A stretch of 28,384 nt of DNA from Chara braunii (GCA_003427395.1 BFEA01000406.1:1317663-1346046); one strand, 5' to 3'. Counted from the first letter of the stretch, positions 8,594 to 18,260 are shown. Program-made: numbers and translations. Notes: generated by a model from the sequence alone, not told the origin.

Positions 8594-8658
8594 TTGTTCC
8601 CCCCCCCCCCACCAAAAAAAAAAAAAGAAAAAAAGAAAAAAAAGGGTTTGTTCCCACC
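8594..8658. mobile_element. A-rich insertion with probable target-site duplication
   Basis: TTTGTTCCC followed by a C run and ACC precedes an A-rich stretch with two single G interruptions, which is followed by GGG and then TTTGTTCCCACC. The flanks match apart from the C-run length, as expected for a duplicated target around a poly(A)-like insert. Confidence 0.45.
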
Positions 8659-8786
8659 TCAACCACAGCACAGTTGAAAAAAAGACAAACAGCAAAAAGT
8701 AAACAGACGTTAAGAAGAAGTTACCAGCGAATCCAAAAACTAGTGGGGACGTTCCACTGATGCGACAAACAAACACAGAATGATAC

Positions 8787-8918
8787 CTGTTGCTGCTGCT
8801 CCTGTTGCTGCGCCAAGATGGACTCGAGCTTTTTGTTCTCATTTAATAACCATGATATCTCTTCATCCTTTGACTCCACCGTCGTCTCCATCATTTCCTT
8901 GAAAGACTGGAACTCAGT
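8787..8918 (-). CDS. Golgin-like coiled-coil protein, exon 5 of those visible
   Basis: A 132 nt exon, 44 codons, phase 0 at both ends. Acceptor ACCACTAG at 8919-8920 follows a very long pyrimidine tract; donor CAG|GTATCA. It encodes TEFQSFKEMMETTVESKDEE, continues ISWLLNENKKLESILAQQQ and ends in a Gln run. Heptad-type spacing of hydrophobic residues gives a coiled coil. It continues the preceding exon (ending EEYEQLK) without a break in phase. The KDEEI..LL.ENK pattern resembles plant GRIP-type golgins, which tether vesicles at the trans-Golgi. The membrane-binding GRIP domain would be encoded further left and is not seen. Family assignment is inference; exon status rests on splice sites, phase and composition. 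Confidence 0.72.
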
Positions 8919-8929
8919 CTAGTGGTCAC

Positions 8930-9620
8930 AGCAGAGGACAGCCACAGGAAGGAGAGACAGAGAGAGGGAGGGAGGGAAGGGGAGAGAGAGAAGGAACGGA
9001 GGGAGGGAGGGAGGGAACGGGGGAGGGAGGGAGGGAGGGAACAGGGGAGGGAGGGAGGGAGGGAAAGGGAGCGAGAGGAGGGAAGGAAGGAAGGGGAGGG
9101 GAGGAGCGGAGGGAAGAAGGGGAGGAGGGGAAGGACGGGAGGCAGGGAGGGAGGGAAGGAAGGAGGCAGGGAGGCAAGGATGGAGTGAGGGAGGGAGGGA
9201 GCAAAGGGAGCAAAGGGGCGAGAGGACAGGCAGGGAGAGGAAAGGGACGGATAGAATGAAGGAAGAAGCAAGGGAAGGGAAGGAAGGAAGGGCGAGAGTG
9301 GGAGGGGGGGGAGGAAGAGAGGACGCGAGGATGTGAGAGAGGAGGGAGGAAAGGAGGCAAGCAGGGAGGAGTGGAGGCAAGAAGGGAGGAGGGAGGAGGG
9401 AGGAGGGAGGAGGGAGGAGTGGAAGCAAGAAGGGAGGAGGGAGGAGGGAGGGAGGAGAGGAGCAGACGCAAGGAGGAAGGAGAGGAGGCAAGGAGAGAGG
9501 GGGGAGGGGGGAGGGGGGAAGATGTAGGGGGGAGGAGAGGAGGAAAAGGGGAAAGGAGGGAAGGAGGGAAGGAAAGAAGAAACATGGAAAGGAAAAAGGG
9601 CGGGAAGGGAGGGAGGGTAG
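8930..9620. repeat. ~680 bp polypurine (polypyrimidine on minus) tract
   Basis: Nearly all G and A on the plus strand, dominated by GGGAGGGA and GGAGGAGG units with rare C. The long open frames seen on both strands are artefacts of this composition. On the minus strand it is a giant CT-rich tract immediately upstream of the 3' splice site at 8919. G-quadruplex and triplex formation are both possible. Confidence 0.92.
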
Positions 9621-10558
9621 TGAAGTCAAGGTAGGGATACAGTGATTAAAAAGGGTATTGACGTGAAGTAAGGGGGTGGAGAGTCAGAAGCATGGACAAA
9701 AAATGGTTGCTCCCAGAGGGCAAAAGGGTAGATAGAAATTGGGGTTGCTTGGAAACGGTAGTAACAGGCAGGATGAAAAGAATAATGAGAGGAAAAAGAG
9801 TTGAGAAAAAAGAGAGAGGACGCGTATCATATAACAAAAATAGACCCCGATGAGAAAAATGAGTGAGCATGGAAAGAGACGAAGACAGAGCAGAAGAAGA
9901 ACAACGAAGAGAGTGAGAGTGAGGGAGTGGGAAGACAAAGCCCAAAATGAACACACCACGTCATCAGCTTGAGCTTGCAACGCTTAACAACAAATGTGGA
10001 GACTTCATGCGACAATTCAAGACAGGCGACAGTGAGAGGCACTCGCACCTGGAATCTGATGGAGACAGTTGGCAACTTAAGGGCTTCCTACTTGAGGGAC
10101 AGCAGCCATTCAGCATCTACGGACGGCAAGTTGCTACTTCGTTCTTCAGCATAGCGTTATATGGGTCAGGAGGACCATATGAGAGGGAGGCGAGTTCTAC
10201 TTCATCTCGAAGCTCACGCCACCCAGGTAAGTGCCGTGGACCTACGGGATGCCCATGTGTATGTATGCATGGTATTGTTGGTCCTGAGGGGGTGATTATG
10301 GGTTTCTTTCCTACTCTGCGGTCTTGATTGTGTGTTTGACTGCGTGAACTACTTACTCACCTGATGGATGGAGAAATGAAGTATCTTGCTTTGAATGACG
10401 AGTCCTTCTACAGTGCTTTGTCTTTTCATCTCTGAGCGGCTGTAGGCTGTAGGTTCTCTCTGAAAGTTGAAATTCGTTTTTCAGTACGGTAAAGGCAGAA
10501 AGTCGGTCCACGTGGGACTCCTCTTGGTTGGGAATGGGTCATGGTCTATGTGGGACCC
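9621..10558. other. Intronic, non-coding; one ORF ending at a splice donor
   Basis: Mixed sequence within the intron between the two left-most golgin-like exons. A plus-strand frame at 9947-10226 (LELATLNNKCGDFMRQFKTG and onward) ends at a consensus CAG|GTAAGT donor, but it is on the opposite strand to the host gene and I recognise no family. Confidence 0.3.
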
Positions 10559-10888
10559 TTAGGGACCCAATGCGACTGGGCCCAAGCAAGAAGGGCCCCT
10601 TAGACCCAAATCTGTTAGACATTGGTTCATTCTCTTTCTGACTGGGATCTGGAGTTTATTCTTTTGGTTAGGACACTCGCTGTCGAGCGGATCTTGGCTG
10701 AGACGTTTCACATGCTTTTTGCACTGTCCGTGGCTTGACTCGCACTTTGCACACCACTCAATTCTCTGTTGTTGCATGTCGTCACTCGTTGTCTGACTTG
10801 CTGTACATTCACAGAACTGGTCAGACTGGACTGGAGGGGATCTCGTATCCGGACTGATCATGTTGAGTCGCTGGATCAGATCTCTCAT
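10559..10888 (-). CDS. Unrecognised ORF, 109 aa
   Basis: A minus-strand frame starting MRDLIQRLNMISPD with a Cys/His-containing stretch (EWCAKCESSHGQCKKHVKRL) in the middle and a basic, Pro-containing tail. The Cys spacing is loosely zinc-finger-like but fits no pattern I can name. No splice context or neighbour supports it. It lies in the intron of the golgin-like gene next to repeat R1 copy B. Could be a relic of a mobile element or chance. Confidence 0.2.
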   Translation of the reverse strand: MRDLIQRLNMISPDTRSPPVQSDQFCECTASQTTSDDMQQQRIEWCAKCESSHGQCKKHVKRLSQDPLDSECPNQKNKLQIPVRKRMNQCLTDLGLRGPSCLGPVALGP

Positions 10889-10934
10889 TTGATTTTATTT
10901 TATTTTTTTGGCTGCTGCGAGGCTGAAGCCCCGC

Positions 10935-11606
10935 TGAGCCCCCTTTCAGGCCCTACCATACAGCACGTCGGCCGCCCTAAGTGAAGGCAGGCTCGACAAG
11001 GGCCTGAGGGCCCTTATTTTGGTCACCACGCAACTCAGGACATTCAGGCAGTTGCGCAGCGCCAGTTGGTTGAAGGAACCCACACCCTGGACAGCGTGTG
11101 TGAATGTATCGAAGGCAGGCCATGGGTTGGATTCGGAATGTGGGCCTAACACAGGCCGTTGACAGTTGGGCGCGAGCAACCACTACAGGCCCAGGGCCTG
11201 AGATGTGCGGACTGGGCCTCAGCCTACCGGGGCCTACCGGAAGCTTCTTGGGAAAGGCCCAGCGCAGCCTGGGACAGCAAGCAGGCAGGCCACTTCCATA
11301 GAGCAAAGGGCCTGCCTCCGCATTGGGCATTCGGGTGCTGGCTGCATGCTGCGCAAGCGCTGCTGCGCTGAAGCTCGCTGGCACTCACGCGCTCACGGGC
11401 GAGTAGGAAGGAGCAGGCATTCATAGCCGAGCTGCGCTGCTGTAAGCTGGGTGTGGCGCAGGGTGGTCCTTGGGTGCATGTGGCACCTGTGTGTTGGGGA
11501 ACGAGGGTTGTGAGTGAAGCGAGAGACATACCTGGTGCTGGAAGCGTGTGGCATTGGCCGCTATCTGCTCGTACTTCGGTGAAGTTGTTGTCGTCATCTT
11601 CGGCAT
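10935..11606 (-). repeat. Dispersed repeat R1, copy B
   Basis: Inverted relative to copy A (5035-5760), sharing CGCCCTAAGTGAAGGC (10973-10988) and GCCAGTTGGTTG (11061-11072) in the same order. In minus sense it begins with ATG (11606-11604), gives a 25-codon open mini-exon (11532-11606) and reaches a donor-like CAG|GTATGT. It directly abuts the LTR-like sequence that ends at 11607. Confidence 0.65.
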
Positions 11607-12501
11607 TGTAGTATAGGCTAGATACTGCAATCAGATTCGTTTTCAAACACACTTTTCACACATGTAAACAGTAACGCAGCACACTGGCGACATGCGCCCA
11701 CTCAAAACTCAGAGATATGGCTGCAGATACGAGTTCACTCTCAAATGGCTATGGCGACTTCAGCGCCCAAACATNTCACTGTTCACATACACTGGATCAC
11801 CCTGGATATCCCACACGCATCACTCTAACACTCGANNNNNNNNNNNNNNNNNNNNNNNNNNNNNNNNNNNNNNNNNNNNNNNNNNNNNNNNNNNNNNNNN
11901 NNNNNNNNNNNNNNNNNNNNNNNNNNNNNNNNNNNNNNNNNNNNNNNNNNNNNNNNNNNNNNNNNNNNNNNNNNNNNNNNNNNNNNNNNNNNNNNNNNNN
12001 NNNNNNNNNNNNNNNNNNNNNNNNNNNNNNNNNNNNNNNNNNNNNNNNNNNNNNNNNNNNNNNNNNNNNNNNNNNNNNNNNNNNNNNNNNNNNNNNNNNN
12101 NNNNNNNNNNNNNNNNNNNNNNNNNNNNNNNNNNNNNNNNNNNNNNNNNNNNNNNNNNNNNNNNNNNNNNNNNNNNNNNNNNNNNNNNNNNNNNNNNNNN
12201 NNNNNNNNNNNNNNNNNNNNNNNNNNNNNNNNNNNNNNNNNNNNNNNNNNNNNNNNNNNNNNNNNNNNNNNNNNNNNNNNNNNNNNNNNNNNNNNNNNNN
12301 NNNNNNNNNNNNNNNNNNNGGTCTACAGTTCGAATCTCCCTACAGCCTACAACCTACGGCGACCTACTTACCACTGGCTATTGTGCAGGTCACGGGTTCA
12401 ACTCCAGGGAACTGCGCAGATACTGTACACAGGTAAGCTGAGGTCAAGGGATCGACCCCTGGGATCTGCATCGGCTACTGCCAAAGGTGAAAACTGTTTC
12501 A
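11607..12501 (-). mobile_element. LTR-like sequence related to 20752-21653, with N gap
   Basis: Shares CTGGCGACATGCGCCCA, CACTGTTCACA..CTGGATCACC and, after the gap, GGTCTACAGTTCGAATCT, TACTGTACACAGGTAAG and CTGGGATCTGCATC with the LTR at 20752-21653, in the same order and with similar spacing. It begins TG and ends CA. No matching 5 bp target duplication is visible (GGCAT versus ATACG). Either a solo LTR or the LTR of a rearranged element whose other half is repeat R1 copy B. Confidence 0.65.
11836..12319. other. Assembly gap (484 N)
   Basis: Run of N inside the LTR-like copy. The missing span matches the roughly 520 bp between the same landmarks in the intact copy, so the gap size is plausible. 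Confidence 0.99.
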
Positions 12502-13546
12502 ATACGATCTGCCATCTGTAGTCTGGGCGCCGAGCGCCAGATAGGATATCAACATTGGTTCTTCGTTGATGATGATGATGGGACTATTTCAGCATTGTCA
12601 ATTATGAACTCTTGGTGTGCTCTTATTTCGCGAAACTCAGGATGCAATTCTGCTGTTGGTTCGAGGTCACGACTATCTGGTCTCATATGTATGATGGTGT
12701 TTGATTGCTGAAGTTCGCTATTGCTCATCTTCCTTGCACTGCTCTCTATTCAAAATGTAATGACACTCAGGCTAGGAGTTCTACCTTCTCTTTCATTGAG
12801 CTTTTCGGTTTGTTTCTTTCTCCGAGTTCATTTTCAATGCCCGTGGAGACTCATGATCAAAGGGAAGAGAGAGAAGAGAGAGAGAGAGAGAGAAGAGGAA
12901 GAGTGGGAAATGGATCGTCTTGAGTGGACAAGGACTGGGAAATGGAGCGTTCGCCCAAGCGAAAGGGAGAGTGTACCCCTTGAGAGTCTGATTGATTCCT
13001 TTGCTGGTTGGCGTCTCTCCAACCCATTTGTCCACGGTAACGATCCAAAAATGGCCCAGCCACAGCTAACCTCGGCACAGTGGCAGGCCTAACCGAATGC
13101 AACTAGTGAGGTGGAAAAACCGCATCTGTGGGCATTTTATGATAGTACCCTGAAAAGGGAACAGCGGATGGAGGAAGAGAGGAAGAAAATGTTGCTCACA
13201 AATCGGTTGTCATCTTGGAAATTGTTCTCTTACTGAGCAAAGAACAGTGTGGGGAACAACGGCAGCCTATCCTCACCGCTATTGTTCAAGTCTGGAACCT
13301 TGAGGAGCATACCACAGCTCTCCGAAGTCTTTGCAAAATTGTGGAAACTCCAGGAGGATCTGACTGATATGACTGGCAAGTACCGTGACTTGACGGTAGA
13401 GGTGGCAAGCCCCATCATCTGCTGATTCCAAGGTTGACGCGTGCAATGTTCTCTTATGTCGACCCTTGGAAGGAGTCCGAGATGGTTAACTTCCACTACC
13501 ACCTAGAGCCCACAGTCACTAAGAGTGAGCCGTTAAGGCACACGGG
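12502..13546. other. Intronic; possible decayed plus-strand coding relic
   Basis: Mostly non-coding. At about 13095-13245 a plus-strand frame reads VEKPHLWAFYDSTLKREQRM followed by EEERKKMLLTNRL. Further on, about 13260-13430, another frame reads QLSEVFAKLWKLQEDLTDMT. Both are protein-like and broken by stops, so a degraded retroelement or gene is possible, but neither is assigned. Confidence 0.25.
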
Positions 13547-13616
13547 AATGTGGGCAGCTGGTGCTTAACCATCATCAATGTGGCCAGCTGGTGCTTAACC
13601 ATCATCAATGTGGCCA
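13547..13616. repeat. Tandem repeat, 30 bp x2.3
   Basis: AATGTGG(G/C)CAGCTGGTGC followed by TTAACCATCATC repeats at 13547 and 13577 and begins again at 13607. One mismatch between the full units. Confidence 0.92.
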
Positions 13617-14041
13617 GCCTTGTACGTAAGAGGGACAGTAAGAGGGGTGTTGTAAGAACAAATAAACTGGGAAGCCTCTCAACAATAATAACGATGAACA
13701 TCGTCACGAAAACATTGCAATTGACAGTTGTTGACCTAGTGTTTTTTTGCTGACTGTCTCATTGTTGGGTAGGCCCCTTTCAGGTGTGCTGCGTTGCTTG
13801 CATAAAGGTCAGGTTCCTATGCTTTTGGATCTACTCATGTAGGCATTGTTTGCGTAAAGGTAACATTCCTATTGTATTTCATGATGCTGGCTATGGAGGC
13901 AACACTGGTTGTTGGTGGATTGCTTCATCTCAAGCATGCTTCATCGCCTACAATAGAGGTAAAGTTGATGCGATCTTGGATCTACTTACCTGGGTGGAAT
14001 AGGGGATGTTGTGGTGTTGTGGTGTTGTGGTGAACATTCAC
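13617..14041. other. Intronic, no supported gene
   Basis: A plus-strand frame ending at 14002 contains YGGNTGCWWIASSQACFIAY and VDAILDLLTWVE. A related short block (GTTCCTATGCTTTTGGATCT) lies at about 13811, so an internal duplication is likely. Unrecognised and unsupported as a gene. Confidence 0.25.
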
Positions 14042-14046
14042 AACAC

Positions 14047-14081
<35 letters not shown>

Positions 14082-14090
14082 CACACACTT
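14042..14090. repeat. (AC)n microsatellite
   Basis: About 24 AC units with one AAAC interruption. Confidence 0.95.
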
Positions 14091-14346
14091 CTCTCTTTTT
14101 GTGGTTGGATATGTCTTGTTGGTTTTGTTGATTATACATGGCCTAATTCTTTGCCCTGCTTTAGAGCATGGGCTGTTTGGATGTTTACGGGTGGCCACAA
14201 GTTATGAGTAGTACACAAGGAGAGGGAGTACACATCGACAGGGAGCACACACGAGGAGGGAGAAGAAAAGGGGTTACAAAAAGGGGGGAGAGAGAGAGAG
14301 AGAGAGAGAACACACCATGGTGTGTGTGTGTGCCTTCCTACCCTAC

Positions 14347-14450
14347 CTTCAGTTGCTCATATTCCTCTTTCAGTGACGGTTGACCTGCGCCAGAGCTCTC
14401 TCGCAATGCCGACCGCTTTTCAAGCGCAAGCTGTGCACTTTCAAACTTCC
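14347..14450 (-). CDS. Golgin-like coiled-coil protein, exon 4 of those visible
   Basis: A 104 nt exon. Acceptor TTGCTGTAG at 14451-14452, donor AAG|GTAGGG. The first two bases complete a Gly codon begun by the G at the end of the exon at 17465-17598, then 34 codons read KFESAQLALEKRSALRESSG and AGQPSLKEEYEQLK. It ends in phase 0, matching the start of the exon at 8918. The SSGAGQPS stretch breaks the coiled coil into two segments. The intron downstream is about 5.4 kb and contains R1 copy B, the LTR-like copy and the polypurine tract. Part of the same tethering-type protein; family by resemblance only. Confidence 0.7.
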
Positions 14451-14605
14451 CTACAGCAAGGGACAAAAAAAAAAGGAATTAAATTCAATAAACTCGTGAT
14501 GAAAATTCCATCATCAGATGACTACGAAATCAGACAGGTGACTGAAAGGCATCCCTGTCAGATTTGACAGGTGATTGATTTTTTTGGGCTTAAAGCACTA
14601 TGTTC

Positions 14606-14700
14606 TTCCCCCGAATAGAACGTACGGTCATTATGACAGTATTTGGGGCAATTTTCAGTCCACATACAGGCATAATGACCGTATGTTCTATTCGGGGGAA
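14606..14700. repeat. Near-perfect 30 bp hairpin, 35 nt loop
   Basis: Arms 14606-14635 and 14671-14700 pair with one mismatch; CCCCCGAATAGAAC lies in the left arm and GTTCTATTCGGGGG in the right. The loop is 14636-14670. It abuts the MITE at 14708. It could be a tiny MITE or a small-RNA precursor; no transcript evidence is visible. Confidence 0.9.
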
Positions 14701-14707
14701 AACAGTA

Positions 14708-14865
14708 GTACCTCTGCCAGTGTTGGGAAAATAAGGAAAATCGGGGGCAGGGCCCAACAACAGCCGCCGTTGATAAATCTCATCGGCGGCCGTCGTTTCG
14801 TTTCGGCCTCCTAAGAGATCAGAGGCCCACCAGGGGCCTCTCTATTTTCCCACTGGCGGATGTAC
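14708..14865. mobile_element. MITE-like element, copy 2
   Basis: A 158 bp unit with terminal inverted repeats (left GTACCTCTGCCAGTGTTGGG; right, reversed, GTACATCCGCCAGTGGGAAA). It shares ATCGGCGGCCGTCGTTTCGT with copy 1 at 2291-2474. TA flanks both ends, consistent with a TA target duplication (Tc1/mariner or Stowaway-like). Shorter than copy 1. Confidence 0.72.
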
Positions 14866-15307
14866 TAGTGGTTTAAAAGAGCTTGCCTTTTAATTATTAA
14901 ACAAAAAGAAAAACGTCAGGTTCCAACAAGGTGGGTGAATGGTACACACATCTACCTGCTGATAAGTTCAACAGATCAAGATTTCAAGTCTTGTTCCATT
15001 CGACATTGAAATCAATAAATAACAAAGATGAGTCAGTGCGACCGCATGAGAAAGTAGGTGTGTGCATGACAGATTTAACGAATCTCACACGAGCAGTCGA
15101 TGACACATCCAAACCAATCTGAGTATAGAAAGTGAACACGGTAATAGATAGTAATCATCGTAACGAAGCCCATGATCACCATGCATTCAAATCAGATGGA
15201 AATTACACACAGAAATTTACCAACCACGTCTGCAACCGAGCTCACAAACTGACCACGCAGCCAGTCATTGGATAAACATGCCCGTTCATGGCGACACATT
15301 TCGATAA
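14866..15307. other. Intronic, nothing identified
   Basis: AT-rich sequence. The plus-strand frame at 14931-15122 starts MGEWYTHLPADKFNRSRFQ but has no recognisable family or splice support. Confidence 0.35.
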
Positions 15308-15512
15308 ACATTCAACTGTTTATGCAACACGATGCGAAACACACAATAACAGACCACTCCACAAAAGCAAAAAAAAAAAAAAAAACAGATTGCCACAGTA
15401 CTCGTAGCTGGCACTAAATGGCTCAGATGGTACGTCCTGGGCTCGCGGCAGACATTCAACTCTTTACGTAACACGATGAGAAACACACAATAACAGACCA
15501 CTCCACAAAAGC

Positions 15513-15545
<33 letters not shown>

Positions 15546-15604
15546 AGATTGCCACAGTACTTGTAGCTGGCACTAAATGGCCCAGATGGTACGTCCTGGG
15601 CTGG
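15308..15604. repeat. Tandem duplication, ~144-153 bp unit containing an A run
   Basis: Units at 15308-15451 and 15452-15604 share ACATTCAACT, ACAATAACAGACCACTCCAC, an A run (about 17 versus 31) and CAGATTGCCACAGTACT, with a few substitutions. Duplication after the A run was present is the simplest history. Confidence 0.92.
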
Positions 15605-15668
15605 GGCCTGTAACACAGACAGCGTGACATTGCGACCTGATGGTACCATGCAAACACGTGCCCAGGCA

Positions 15669-15892
15669 ATGTGGTACTCAGTGAAGTGGGTAATAGTAAC
15701 GCAGGGTACTACACGAAACAGATATTACCGAGTGGACTGGGGGGTAGTAGTACGCCACAACAGCGACATGTGTCGTGGCTATGTGGTACTTAGTGAGGTG
15801 GGTAAGAAACCGCAGGGTACTACGTGAAACAGAAGTTACTGAGAGGACTGGGTGGTGTATGTTGCAACAGTGGTGCTATGTCGGCTAGGAGG
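15669..15892. repeat. Tandem duplication, 112 bp unit
   Basis: ATGTGGTACT(C/T)AGTGA starts units at 15669 and 15781; both contain CGCAGGGTACTAC and CTGGG(G/T)GGT. Diverged, so older than the neighbouring duplication. Confidence 0.85.
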
Positions 15893-16304
15893 TCCCATCA
15901 CAATGCGAAGGCAGCTGCCTTAAAAGTCGAAAAACCTTGTACTTCAGCAAACCCTCGACATTCACTTGATTCCTACCCGCACTCGGAAGTACATGAAAGA
16001 GGCGGCGAGGGGTAGGATAAAGGTGTATCAACAACTGATCGATCAGCTCGCCTAGCCCAGCTGTTGCAACAATTACCTATTGACGTACAGATCCGACAAT
16101 TGCCCCCCGAATAAGTCGAATAAAATCAAATAAACCAAGACGGCCAGTGCGGCTTTGCCCGCATGACAAAATCAGTCAGAGCCTCGTCACTAACTATCAC
16201 AACCACCGAGAAGGTGATTATTTTCTTCAAACAATCACAGACACACAAACTAAACATTAAGCCCCACTCTAACCTAGGTGAAACTTAAGGAGTTTTGTAG
16301 CCCA
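15893..16304. other. Intronic, nothing identified
   Basis: Mixed-composition DNA with no exon, repeat or RNA signal that I can support. Confidence 0.4.
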
Positions 16305-16510
16305 ATCCCGTTCCCCCAACCGCGCACCGACCAAGCCCCCAACAAACCCAGCCCCTCAACCAACCCACCCCGTCGACCGACTCACCCGACCGAGCCGCAC
16401 ACAACCAATAACCCACCCACGCACCAACCCAACCAACCCACCCACCCCACCAATCAAACCAACCCACCCACCCCACCAACTAACCAACCCCACCTACCAA
16501 CCAACCCCTC
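16305..16510. repeat. C/A-rich simple repeat
   Basis: Degenerate CCAACCCACC units give a strand-biased low-complexity tract. The open frames through it are compositional. Confidence 0.85.
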
Positions 16511-16699
16511 TCTATATCTACCTCCCTTTCCCTCCCGAGACCCGAGCGCACACATGCATGGGTGGGTGGACGGGCACACAGGCACGTAGCCATGCATGTG
16601 TGTGTGGGGGGCCTGCTTTTTGTTTTTTTTTCCCCATCTGTTTTCCATTTTTGGCTTTCCATTTACCTGCCCGTTTCTTTTTCCTGTTATACCCCCTTG

Positions 16700-17115
16700 C
16701 CTCGAACTCGGGTCTCCGTTTTCGACACACACTCTGCCAACGGTTTCCTTCCTTTTCTCTGTGTTCCCCCGGCTCGAGCTCGGGTCTCTGTCTTCAACAG
16801 ACGTGCTGTCTTCCCTGCACGCGCGCTGCCTCATCATGGCACATTGTGTCAGACGTGTCAGGGCACACACACATCCTTTCGGACTGCTCATCTTTTTTCC
16901 TCCTTTTCTTTTCGCATGCGGCCCCGAACACGGCCACATTCGTCCCCCCAAAAATTGCGATCGTCTGAACAATCTCGCCCCTCCAACACTCTGGTGCGCT
17001 GTCATCATGACACGACATTTCAGACACGAAAATGCTTTCTGACTCCTTTTCTTTTTCTTTTGCATACAACCCCTAGCGCGACCGTATTCAGGCCCAAAAA
17101 ATTCCGCTCGTCTGA
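16700..17115. repeat. Diverged tandem duplications
   Basis: CTCGA(A/G)CTCGGGTCTC occurs at about 16702 and 16774. Longer duplicated blocks containing CATCATG(G/A)CAC and AAAATT.CG.TCGTCTGAAC occur about 145-170 bp apart (16833 and 17005; 16950 and 17096). The long minus-strand open frame over this region has no family resemblance and is probably a by-product. Confidence 0.6.
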
Positions 17116-17464
17116 ACCCTTCGCTCTCTCGAAAATTGTCTGACACTCTGGGAAAATCTCGGAAAATCTGGGAAAATTCTCGCATTCGCAGAAGCTCTCT
17201 CTTTTCACTGACAGTTTTCTCGACCAGGCAGACTATCCACCTGTCCGCCAACCGCAAAACCAAGTGTCCACCAAAGAAAGGATTTTAGGAGGTATATCAA
17301 CCATTCGTTTCCACAATCGCAAGGGCCCAATTGGCCACGACTGCGGGGTGTGTCAGAGCCCGCGGCTGATAAACTTTAATACGTTAGTGTGGATTCATTA
17401 ATCAACTAATTAATTAACAATGTGGCACGACTCGAAAAATGTACTTCCTGTCATAGTTACACAC
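17116..17464. other. Intronic, nothing identified
   Basis: Short GGAAAATCT repeats at about 17150-17180, otherwise unremarkable AT-rich DNA up to the exon donor at 17464. Confidence 0.4.
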
Positions 17465-17598
17465 CTCGCCAGTAGTTCTCGACCTCGTCAACACGCGACT
17501 GCCATTCCTCCGCCTGCACCCTCATCTGCGTTTTACACGCCTCCACCTTCATCACATACTCCTTCACTTGTAGCTCCCATTTTGCTTTCTCCAAATTC
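17465..17598 (-). CDS. Golgin-like coiled-coil protein, exon 3 of those visible
   Basis: A 134 nt exon. Acceptor GGCATCAG at 17599-17600 follows a T-rich tract; donor CGAG|GTGTGT. Its first G completes a Met codon split by the preceding intron (AT|G), then 44 codons read NLEKAKWELQVKEYVMKVEA and CKTQMRVQAEEWQSRVDEVE and end NYWR, with the last G starting a split Gly codon. High content of E, K, Q with regularly spaced L, V and M gives a coiled coil. Both split codons join the neighbouring exons exactly, which is strong evidence for real splicing. Role inferred as part of a long Golgi tether. Confidence 0.77.
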
Positions 17599-17703
17599 CT
17601 GATGCCAGCAAAAAAAAAAAGAAAAAGAAAAAAAAAGGTGCACTGGTTCAATGATAACAGCACTGTTACAGCACCTCAATGTTTCATCCCTTCATCCAAA
17701 CTG

Positions 17704-17714
17704 CATGGTACATC

Positions 17715-17780
<66 letters not shown>

Positions 17781-17787
17781 GGTACAT
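17704..17787. mobile_element. Poly(A)-only insertion with 10 bp target-site duplication
   Basis: CATGGTACAT at 17704-17713 and again at 17778-17787 flanks CC, 61 A residues and one T. This is what LINE-type target-primed reverse transcription would leave if almost only the poly(A) tail was copied. Confidence 0.75.
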
Positions 17788-17944
17788 TACAAAAGTGTGC
17801 AAACACCAGATGCAGCAAAAATCCCCAAAAAAACTAGCAAAAACAAAATTTGAAGAACAGCGGAAATTTCAGGACCAATTCGTTACCCGAAAAAAAGTCA
17901 GCCCAACACACGTTGTGTTAACTGTCCATCCTCACTGAACCATC

Positions 17945-17946
<2 letters not shown>

Positions 17947-17990
<44 letters not shown>
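17947..17990. repeat. (CT)n microsatellite
   Basis: About 22 CT units followed by degenerate GTCAGT repeats up to about 18035. Confidence 0.95.
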
Positions 17991-17993
<3 letters not shown>

Positions 17994-18260
17994 ATTCAGT
18001 CAGTCTGTGAGTCCGTCAGTCCGTCAGTCAGTGTAAGTCGTCAGCAGCACGGCTTTCTTAAAACGAGATATCATCCAGGTGCTGTGTTCTAGAGCTGCGA
18101 CCAGCAGAAAAGAAATTTTGACGAAGACTATACTACTCACCATCACACCATGATTCGGATAAGATGTATGATCACCAGTTTCTTGAGCACATGCAGAAAA
18201 ATTCTGAAGCAAGGGAGTTGAGAGAGGGTCTGAAAAGTCAAAAGCACTAACCACATTGAC

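Noticed and set aside
8919-9629. Long open frames of over 200 codons on the minus strand
   Set aside because: Pure Ser/Pro/Leu low-complexity translation of a polypyrimidine tract.
16454-17263. 269-codon minus-strand ORF
   Set aside because: Crosses simple repeats and diverged tandem duplications; no domain or splice context; composition follows the repeat.
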